This document shows, one piece after another, positions 50,401 through 60,608 of a stretch of 64,000 nucleotides of DNA. The position numbers and the translations under genes were made by a program. The first letter of the stretch is position 1. Every line of letters begins with the position of its first letter. Origin of the DNA: Bugula neritina (taxonomy: Eukaryota; Bryozoa; Gymnolaemata; Cheilostomatida; Bugulidae); NCBI GenBank assembly GCA_964035545.1, contig OZ037770.1:7758473-7822472 (forward strand), in the 5' to 3' direction. The notes beneath the pieces are model-generated. The model was not told where the DNA came from. It saw nothing but the letters and a program-made list of their open reading frames with translations, and made no database searches.

Positions 50401-53400
50401 CTGGTTGAAGAAAAAATGGCTTTGCACATATAACAGTTATATTCATGAGTAAAACAAGAGTAAAATTCACAGACTCTGGTCTGAGCAGTATAGCAAAGTC
50501 ATAATAAAGTAGAGTTGTTACAATGGAAAATAATTTTATTTGTATATGTGAGGTAGAAGCATCGTGAGTGCATCAGAATTGCGTTAGTGACCAAGGAGAT
50601 TATGAATTGCTTAAGTGATTAAAAGTTGGTGGAGTAAGTTTTCCTTTCTGTTGAAGGTATAATTCTATTGATTTGAAGTAAATTTATTCACGGATAAGAC
50701 ACACTTCAAAGCTTAGGAGAATCCCGAAAGTTTAATATTGTTTGTAATTTGGTAATCTGTATTGATCAGTGTTACCTGCAGATACAATTACAAGGCTAAA
50801 TTGTGAACTAATTAATAGGCTCAATGGGCTCAAATAGACTGATGATTATCCTGTGTAGTAATGTTTCTACTTGAACTGCTGGTATCTGCACTTGTATGTC
50901 CGCAGAGCTGCGCAGAGCTAATAGATGAGCAGGCCGCTCTCTAATTCTATTTCAAGACTGAGTTTTCTTAGTTGAGATAAAAGAATAAATATCAAATGCA
51001 AAACAAAGAAAAAAGGTTTAAAATATCATTCTCTAGCTTCAAGCTTCACTAAAGTTATGGAATATTAACCAAGCACAATGACATTGCCAATTCTCATGCT
51101 AAACTTTTATTTCAAGATGCCACTATGAAAGTGGGGGGGGGGGGGAGAGGGACTTTTATCAAATTTAATACCAAATCAAAAAACTTTTTAACAAAAAAAA
51201 AACCAAACATGCTGGTGTTGATATTTTTACCATTACAACAGTTACAGTGAATTAAACTAGAGTTGGCTGAGGTAAGCAGTTGTGACCATGTAATAGATGT
51301 TTCTGATAGCTTATTAGTAATTGGAAGGTGGACACTTCCATCTACTTATTGCCTACGTGAGCTTCAAGTACGCTGGTAGTTATTCATAATAGACATTCTG
51401 ATTGTAAGCGAGCTGCCACTACTGTTGAATACATATTTTTATATTAACTTACTGTAAAATTACTTGTGGTAAAATATTTATCCACTGTAAACCCTAAAAT
51501 TGCTAATCGGAGCAATATGGCAAAAGGGCATCTTCTAGGCTGAATTAGACACTGAGATTTAGCAGAGAGATTGAGCAAGTTTCTATAAATGTATTTCATG
51601 TTGAGGTATTTGCTAGCTCACTGGTTGCTGGGCATTAGTCACGATTGTTTTGATAAAATCCTACATCAAACTTCAAATACTTGCAAAAACCCCATTTTTG
51701 TTGTGGCATATAGTGTCATCAGTGAGATTATGTTTAGCAGAGTTGATAATGTGCAATACAAGAAAGCTCAATTTGTACATGTGATACTTCCATCTATCCA
51801 CATGACTAACAATTACTAGAAAATATGGACTAGGCTAAACATAATACCAGTTTTAAAGGAAGCATTGCTCATATACAACTAATTACCCATGCATTCATGT
51901 ATATTGAAACCTTATAACAAAAAATTACATCTCATATAGGTTTTATGGACTTTAAAAACTTACTTGACATAAATTTCAGCTTGAAAATAATTTGATTTCC
52001 AAGCTGTTTTGCATTAACTTTTTATATGCATATGCGTATAACGTATATGTGTATGTATATATGTATACATTTATATGTATATGACTGTATGTGTGTATAT
52101 GTATATGTATACATTATATGTGTATATGTATACATTATATGTGTATATGTATACATTATATGTGTATATGTATACATTATATGTGTATGTGTATACATTA
52201 TATGTGTATGTGTATACATTATATGTGTATATGTATATGTACATATACATGCATATGTATGCTTAAAAATCCAGCTCAAAATTACAAAAATATTGGTTAA
52301 CAATTATCCGGAGAGAAACCTGACTTTTCTCACAAAAACCTGCTGTTAGACGCGGCAATGAGCGAAGAACATAAGCACGCAGTAACCCTGCTTGCAGTAA
52401 ACATATTTACTCTCAGTATGGCAGTACTCTAAAGAACTTCCTTTATCTTGTCATGTTTTTAAATAGCAGCAACATTACCAACAATTGCTCAGATTACTTT
52501 TTATATTAAACTACATAATGAATTATCTAGATGAGTGGTCACAAAAGCTTCATTAGCTTGATAGGATGATTCAAAGGAATGCAGAGCTAAATGATATGAT
52601 AAATATTACCACCCACTTTCCATTACGTAAAATTTAAGCTTGAGGAATTTCCCAAGCCTTCTGTCAACCAAGCAAAATTTCCAAGAGTATTCAATATTTC
52701 CTCCCACTAAATAACAACCACCAACATGACTGTTAAGCTAAAACCCCCTCTTTCCATTCCCATAAACCTGTTGATAACTGACAATAAGCACATTAGTTAC
52801 ACGTGAGTGCGGCATAGCATAGCAGGTGATTGCTGGTGTTTAGGGCAAATTCTGTATAACCTATAGAAAACAGATGGCTACCAAACAGTAAAGTATATTA
52901 AAACTTAGCCTTAGAGTACTAAACTACAAAGAATTCTGGTGTTTAGCCTACCTCGTGATTCTACACCGAATCCGGGATCACACGGACTGTGTTTAATACA
53001 ACCAATTGCATAGTCCCATTTGAGATAGTAGCCATCGATACAATCACAGAGAGTGTCTTCAACCAACGTGCAACTTTGCTTTACCTCCATGTTAATTTTG
53101 CAGTCATCAATAGTCTTGCAGGGCTGGCAGTTGATTTCTAAACTAAACCCCCACATGGAATTCATACACACAGAATGTCAGAATAGAAGAAATTCTAGTT
53201 GAGAAAGTGTTATAGAGCAGCTCCTTAGCGGGATAACTAATTTAGTTTAACAGTTGCAGTCTATGAGTAACACCATTGAAGTATTACAACTAGCAATCTT
53301 ACTGGATAAAAAGAATTGGGTAGAAGTAATTAACATTGCAGCTAGTAAAAACTATGGTATGCTGGTACACTTTCGAAAAACAAAAACAGCATACCTTAGG

Positions 53401-56234
53401 AATTATTACATACTTCAACCAGAACGCAGGCTGAAAAGAATTGATAAGTTGTGAACATGTAAGCTTTGTGCCTATATATTCTCATCAGAAGGAAACAGCT
53501 TTTATGCCATGTGATCACAACGCCACCTACTTAATACTCTCCCACTCAGTCACTTACTTGTTGCCCTTACTGAATGTTCCCTCAGTGCAGGGAATACAAG
53601 GTGATTGATGGGGGCACGGCAGTGCCCGTCTCATACCAGGCCCGGTGCAAGGTTGGCAGCTTCCATAGCTCCCATGGATAATACTTGATACTGTAGCAAT
53701 ATTGTAAAACATCATTAAATTTATTGCTTCTAAGGCATCAAAATAACTGCAGTGTTCATTTCACTTTAAGCCATTAATAAAAAAGAAAAAAAACACTCTT
53801 CATTCTCCCCAATTGAATAACTGTTGCAAAGCATTTTGTTGGGTTGTTGGTTCTATGCTTTTTAAAATATAGATTAAAACTGTAAAAACCAATGTATGAA
53901 AGCTGTTCTAAAACAATGTACACTATTCTTTCATATGTAATTCTGATAAGGAAGAGCACCATCACTGTTAGCTTTCAACGTTACTATAGATTAACAATTT
54001 GACTTGTATTTGTAAAGATGAGCTACAAATAAACCTTCCAAGATACAGATATAAATTACCACATTGGATTGGTTCGAGAAACTAAATGAAACAAACTGCA
54101 ATAATTAGTGCATGCCATTAAACACTAGGTTGGAAATACTGGAGAGGGGAAACATGAGAAATTAAATATAATCATTACTCATTGCATGCATTTTTTATAA
54201 TTCATAGAAAAGCCAAGCAGATAGATAAATGATGGAATACTAAAGGAATGAATTCCAAAATATCTGTGAAGTCTATTTCATAATCAAATTTCTAAAAGTT
54301 TATTTTCCAATACAAGGAAGTTGGAGTCATCATAATAATCACATTGAACTGTCAACACTAAGCACTGTCTTTAGTGCATGAGCAGCTTACAAGTTCTATA
54401 AAAATAAAATGTTAATAGTACATCAACTTACATAAATCGAAAATTAGCTTATGGTTTGAAAATACACAAGCAAATTTTAAACAATTTACCCATTGACTGA
54501 AGATTTGCTAAATTTATCACCCTATACACCTATTATTTACTATTTTCATATTGTATCAGTTGATGAATAGGGAGGTGGGTGGGCTGTTCAAACTGCTTTA
54601 GTAATAGAGACTGTCATTAGCAAATTAAGCTGTGAGAGGAAGAGGTCAGCTGCCCGTCAGCATACACTCACAACTACCAGTCTAGGCACACTTTGACGCC
54701 AGGTAAAATGACAGCCATTTTTAAAATGTCCTGGTTGAAGATCTCAAAGTTTGATATTGGGCAAGTTTTACGGCAACTCATTGTACATTGATCTCCAATG
54801 AGTTGATGTGAACGTCTCCTTGTTTTATAGGAGGCCAACGGAGTATTTTGAATCAAGCAGTTGTTGATCCTCGACGTAACGCAATGCCCAACGGTTCAGT
54901 TCAAACATTTTTAGAAATGGCTGCTATTCTACGTTGCCTCCAAATGTGCCCAGGCTGTACAAGTTGTAAAAAAACTTATAAACACCAGATAAAGGGAGCA
55001 GCAGCGACTTAGGGGTTAGAGCTCTGGCTTAGAAAACTAGAGGTGATGAGAAGTGTTGACTTTGAGTTTTCTTTCCAATGATACGAGTAATCTCCTTATA
55101 ACTACACCTCCCCACCCCTTGTATTTTCAGTTGATTAAACTGGGACTAGAAGCCATTAAACGTATCAAACTTTTACTAGCTGCCTGTGTCTTTAACCTTT
55201 AGCCTATGTTAATAGATTGATGGGCACGGAAAATTTTAATGCAGTGTTTTGTTTCATAACCTACCTATAGAGGGCTAGATCAACTAGGTAGTTATGAAAA
55301 TCAGGACTGCCATAGCATGCAATATATCATCAAGTTTATGAAACTCCAATTGCAAATCATGGTTTATTTAAGGGAGGGTCTTAAAATAATATATGTGTAT
55401 ATATATACACCAAGTTATTAGTGTGGGCATATGCATAACTGCAGGGAAAACAAAGAAACACACTTCCTGTCCGCACACAAGGAACAATCATTGCAAAGAC
55501 TACCTAGATAAAGCTGCATTCATGTATCAACAAAATTAAATCTTAAAAAAAATAGCTTCACAAAATAACTAGTTAGTTCTACCTAGAAACTAATAAAAAC
55601 CCCAAATTTTAGCTTAAAAATTGAAAAACTAAAAAAACATTTTGAAGAGCTCTGGGAATACCCACCTTACAGATTTAGGTTTTTCAGTTTAAGCTGTTGA
55701 GATAAAAATTGAGAAAAAATACTACTTGAAATTCAAATGAAATAGTTATTATACTCGTATTAGATAACTCAATAACTAAATTCACACCAATACTGTAATT
55801 AGTTATGGTTCAATAAATAAATATTCAAGAGTATTGCCACAGTCACTCTACATAATATTATATTACTCTTTAAATATAAGAACTTCCGTACTGCACACAT
55901 GATGTGGTATCAGTTGCTTCAAGGAAAAACTAAAAATTTGAATGACTTTGAGTCATGGCAAGTCAGACACAAAGTCTCCTGTCAGAATATCAGCTTACAT
56001 AATTATATTTACTATGATTATGACACCTAACATATTAGGTATCATCAGCTTCTTTAATTAAATGCATTTTTCTACCCTATATAAAGAAACACAAAAGATG
56101 GCCTAAAAATATGCAATTGGCTGTTTACAAAAAGAGACAATGTTAGAGTTCACGTAAGTATAACATTCTTTCTAGATTATGTACGTAGTTTGTCACTCAC
56201 CAGCTAGGAGATAGAACACCGAGTCTTGACACAT
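44482..56234 (-). CDS. TNF receptor superfamily member, NGFR-like cysteine-rich ectodomain
   Basis: Eight coding exons: 56201-56234, 53558-53690, 52952-53142, 47355-47507, 46933-47111, 46549-46618, 45813-45869, 44482-44633 (969 nt, 322 aa), all GT-AG and in phase. The ATG follows an in-frame TAG. Residues 1-18 (core VFYLLAVSSIIHG) look like a short signal peptide. About 23-168 hold TNFR cysteine-rich modules: CQPC, CIPCTEGTFSKG, CQPCKTIDDC, CDCIDGYYLKWDYAIGC, CKACPVGTFSN and the PC...VC...C pattern, closest in layout to p75/NGFR. One membrane segment lies at about 193-215 (IIILWVAIPLVATVTAIVII), followed by CRRRKGRR. The 106-aa tail has no death domain. Such receptors bind TNF or neurotrophin-type ligands and signal through TRAFs or death-domain adaptors; the ligand here is unknown. 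Exon 5 has a TAGTAG tandem acceptor (one Val optional). The exon-1 assignment is the least certain part. Confidence 0.88.
45985..46297. repeat. 18-bp minisatellite in TNFR-like intron 6
   Basis: About 17 copies of AGTAGTGATACTATACTA with ACAA, ACGA and TGGTG variants. Confidence 0.93.
47515..52950. other. TNFR-like intron 3 (5.4 kb)
   Basis: No exon recognisable. It contains poly-G runs at about 48700-48716 and 51131-51145 and the TATACATTATATGTGTA array. The rest is AT-rich and unremarkable. Confidence 0.5.
52040..52262. repeat. 21-bp (TATG/TGTA)-type repeat in TNFR-like intron 3
   Basis: Seven copies of a unit with core TATGTGTATATGTATACATT, grading into simple TATG repeat. Confidence 0.9.
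54680..54958. mobile_element. Hairpin MITE with long imperfect inverted repeats
   Basis: The left arm TCTAGGCACACTTTGACGCC then GACAGCCATTTTTAAAATGT is inverted at the right (ACATTTTTAGAAATGGCTGC and, further out, GTTGCCTCCAAATGTGCCCA). The two arms pair over about 60 bp. Located in TNFR-like intron 1. Confidence 0.65.
55003..55060 (+). repeat. tRNA-headed SINE fragment
   Basis: GGGGTTAGAGCTCTGGCTTAG resembles the A-box head at 27353 (GTGGTTAGAGCACTGGCTTAG is the equivalent there). No B box remains. Confidence 0.4.
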
Positions 56235-56291
56235 GAGGCTGTAAGTGGAGTACAGATTCAGCTACAAATACACAACATAGACTACAACATT

Positions 56292-56645
56292 ACCTTAAAC
56301 TGTCCAACAGGCGGCCCCAGCACTGGATATAACCCCCAGCCTATATTTATGTGGCCCTCGAAAACAGAAAAGCTAAAGCTAAAATTAGTTTTGCACAGTA
56401 TACATGAATTAGAGTGAAACACTACCTTTTAGATATTTTATTTCTAAACATGCTACAAAGCATGCAGCCTGACGTAACTATTGGAACTTATTTGTGTAAT
56501 GATTCATAAAGTTTTGGAATAAAGTAATATTTAACAAATACTGATGCTTTACCCCTATCACATCAAACTAAAGCTTACAATGTGGCTCTCATCACGCAAT
56601 ATTTCCCTTCAGTAGCCCTTGGTCTGAAAAGGTTGGACACCCCTG
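56292..56645. mobile_element. hAT/Charlie-type MITE with probable TSD
   Basis: Starts TGTCCAACAGGCGGCC and ends GGTTGGACACCCCTGG. The flanks CTTAAAC occur on both sides, a plausible 7-8-bp target duplication. Interior motifs match 13737-14017. Confidence 0.78.
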
Positions 56646-56649
56646 GCTT

Positions 56650-59600
56650 AAACATTTATAGTTGGTGACCTGTCATTTTAGAATTTAGTGTGTATTAATG
56701 ACATAGAATTGTAGGGACAGCTCTAAAACCTATTGGTTATTAAAATAAGCAAAATTGCAGAAATTTTATTTGTAACCAAAAGTGTTTTAAACACTGGTGG
56801 CTGCAATTAGGTGATAACTCATAATAATGGTTTAGTGAGAGCGTTTCATTTTGGTGTCACACAGTACTGCATGGGCAGCCTATGAAAGCTTTTACGAATA
56901 TAGCAGTTGTCAACAGACACCAACAATTGATTAGGATTATTGATGTTTGATTATTCAGTACAGCATTGTTGAGTTTTGAAAGACTCAATCTTTCAAATAT
57001 GCATTACTTTCTCACGCCTGATCTGGGATGAAAAGATTAGCCAAATGTTGTGCAGCCTTATATGTAAAAATGGTAGATAATTGCTTACAATTTGAGACAT
57101 CTTTCCTTCATTGCATAATTGTTCATTGTGGTGTTATTACTATGATCAAAAGACCTAGACTGATGAAAACTAAAAGTGCTAGTTGGAACCTAAAGTTAGA
57201 TGCTAATTCCAAGTTTTTATTATGGCTTAAATTCTAAGATTTTTAGTCTCCTAACAAAACCACCCCTGACTTTAGACTATAGAAAAAAAGGATAACATAG
57301 TAATTTGTATAAATACTGATTCTACTTAACTGACAAGCCTAGCGATCACTTTGGACTACATTAAAATCTAATAGAATTTGAAAAGACTTTTAATGTTGTA
57401 CTACAGAAGATCAATTACAAATTATAAGCATTATTTGCATTTGAAAACTACTATTCAATGCTGATCGACACCCTTTATATTATATATCAATAAACAAAAC
57501 ATAAACATTGAATAAAAAGGAAATTCGGGTTTCCTGCTTCAATTTAACACCTATTATGAAAATGCTTGGACAGCATATAACTTATAGCATAATACGTCTC
57601 ATAATATTGATTTGCAAATCGGCTGTTGGAAACTTATTGTGATAATTCACATGTTGCCATTATTTATTGTGAGTTACCAACCACATGCGCCAGCACTTCA
57701 TTTACCAATAAAAGCTATATCAGAATGTAATGCAATGAAATTTGTGTAAAAATGGTGAGTGAAAATAACACCTTACACAGAGCGCATTATACTTGGGAAA
57801 ACCAGTTCGTTATGCCCACACACAACTATGTAGAAAAATGTTTACAAGTGGAGATGCTAAAAGTGTATAGGGCACAGATGCAGCAAAAATTAAGTAAAAT
57901 CTATTAATTTTATTCCTAATACATACAGGGATATTGTTCAAATATTGTATATCTACTGCTTAAAATTGTAAGCTTCTAATAATTAATTAGAAAAAAAGGG
58001 CTAATCATGCAATTAATGAGTGACTCTTGCAGTGGTTTGTTAAAGTATTTTATATTTGAAGGAAAATGTAATGACTGCTTGCAGGTGTATATATATAAGT
58101 GCTGTATTACGTCATTCAAGCATCTTTAGTTATATATTCTTTTGAGCCGCTACCTCAATGATCAAAGGTAGAGCACCAACTTTGGTAAGAAAAATCTATA
58201 GGAAAGTCATTGTTTATACTGTTATCGCCTATGCATTATTGATTGAAAACATGTTGCCTTATTTACATTTACTTAATTATAGCTTAGTCCATAATGCAAT
58301 GAATTAATAGCTTATTTTATGTCATAAAAACAGTTTCCTTCAGTTTCGTTTTTGTTAACATTTAAGCTTAGATTAAAATAATTCTTAATATTCTCATCAT
58401 AACTCATTTTGTGAGACTAACAATAAAAGCATGGCTTTCAAAGCAGGCAAGTACAAAAAAAGTCAATTATAGAGTAAATAAAAATACATTAAGTAGTTTA
58501 GCCTTTTTAGTGTAGGAAACGAAAGTAGTAACATAGGAATGAATATCAAAAAATCTCTGAGTAATAATTATAGTTGCTAACAACACCAATATTATTTTGG
58601 GTTATTGATTATTAATTACATGGACATAAAGCTGTAAATAAATGGTTATTGGTATTATAAGTATTCATAATTATTACAGTAAAAATAACTATTATTACTG
58701 CTAAATTCAGTTGTCACTATAAGTATAAGTACAAGTATATATTATTTGCAAAGTTAAATCATGTTCATCTTTACAAATTTGTACCTTCAAAAGTCTAAGA
58801 CATAAAATGAAAAAAAACTATTCAAGTGATTAACATTATTACTATTATAATTTTACTGTGGTGATCACTGACTATGATGATAATGATTATCACTACATTA
58901 TTCTTAATTATTATTAAAAACAAAAAGTAGTATCACCAAATCTAACATAACTATAATTATAAGTATTTCGGTTACACACACTGTTACAAATAGTCTTGTA
59001 GTTTTATAATAATTAGCTGGCATTGCCTACTTTCATGCTTAGAGTTAGTTAGTACAGCTGTACAAGTTTAAATATTTAGCCTTATTAGTTATATTATTTT
59101 AATTTAATTTAGTTAATATAAGCTCCAGTATTTATATTAACGCGATCAGACTATGATTAACTCATTATGAATAATCACAATTCATATTAAACTTAATATT
59201 ATACCAAATAGATAATTTTATATAGTCAAATATAATCCTAATATTAAAGATTAGGAATGATCATACTCAAAAATACACTGATCCACATAAAACTAAGAGT
59301 AAGTAACTTTGTTATAGTTTATACTTATAGTGATAGTGACAGTGATAGGCCTCTGCCTAAGATCAGAGTGAGTAGTCAAACTGATATAATATTACTAACT
59401 TATACTTGTAATGAATAAGTATAACTATAAGTATAAGACTTTAACTAATACTAATACTAAGTCTTAGTCTAATACTAATAGCATACTAATAGTAATACTA
59501 ATACGAATAGTAATAACTCTAACTTCAACTTCAAGTTCAAGTGTAACTAGACCTAATACTTGAAAGAATCTAAATTTGTTTACACAAACTTACTAATAGC

Positions 59601-60600
59601 TGTTATAGTAAATGCAGAGTGAGAAACCTCAGCGTAATATTTAGAATATATTGATAAGTGTTCACCTCTATAAACTTTCACTTGAAGAGAGAAACTGAAC
59701 GTTGCATTTGACTTTTTGTCTGCTGAGACTTGAGCAAACGGGTTTGTAACAAAATTTGAACCTACTTTCATTGGTTAATACTAGTCTAACATGAACCAAT
59801 AAAGTGTACGTACTTATTCACCCGACCCGACTCCAATGAAAATATACGGACTTGACCGCTAACTCTAGCAATTGTCTATATTGAATTGCTTTATGAGCAG
59901 CACCGAGTTGGGGTTGACTGAGTGCAGCGATGTGCGTTATCGCGTTTAAAATTGAGGTTTTAACTGAGACTCATAACTCTAAACTTCAAATTACTGCACC
60001 AAATCACCCCCAACTTGAGGCTGCTTATAGAATAATTTGTATTAACAAATATGACTATGACACATGCATTGAGCCAAGGGTATGTACATCACTCTGGTAT
60101 TGAACATCAATAGAACATGATATGATATTAGAGTTATCTTCCTTGATATTTCTACTGTCTCCCTGACGAGTTATCAAATGAGATAACTCTTAAAAAATAA
60201 AGATGTTGATGAAACTATAATATAAAGAAACGTTTGAACGTGGTCCGCTGAACTGGATAGCTGATTCAAAGCACTAAACTCAAACTCTTTTCCAGTTCAA
60301 TGATTCAAAGGGTGTTGAAAAGTATTTCGAACGTTTACATATGACAATCTCTTTGGTTTGGTGGCTAAAATGTCTTGAAGTCCCCCCGATAATTAATTTG
60401 AGCAATAATCAACATCGAGGAACAAGGCTACATCTAGAAAAATCAGTTTTGTAGCTGGATTTTCCTGTAAAGTATTTTTTCCCTTTCTCCCTGTTTGCGT
60501 TTCTACTCTCCACCTTTTGATAGGATTTAAAACTATTACCATTATTATTGATATTTAGACCACACTATATTTATAAATTGTCTTTTCTTAACGAACATAC
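56650..60600. other. Intergenic region between the TNFR-like gene and CDC37
   Basis: Divergent genes, so promoters should lie here, but none is obvious. It contains a quasi-periodic block (59260-59560), a palindromic repeat (59885-60045) and a 63-codon minus-strand frame at 59580-59771 that I could not match to any family. Confidence 0.45.
59885..60045. repeat. Palindromic repeat, copy 2
   Basis: GAGCAGCACCGAGTTGGGG at the left and CCCCCAACTTGAGGCTGCTT at the right form an imperfect inverted repeat about 160 bp long, related to 42560-42690. Both copies lie a few hundred bp beyond a quasi-periodic block. Confidence 0.6.
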
Positions 60601-60608
60601 AAATAAAA

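Noticed and set aside
53137-53142. Second in-frame acceptor for TNFR exon 3 (TTTAGTTTAG)
   Set aside because: The two AGs are 5 nt apart; only the upstream one keeps the reading frame.
59580-59771. 63-codon minus-strand frame starting MKVGSNF
   Set aside because: No family match and no partner exon found; I could not support it as coding.
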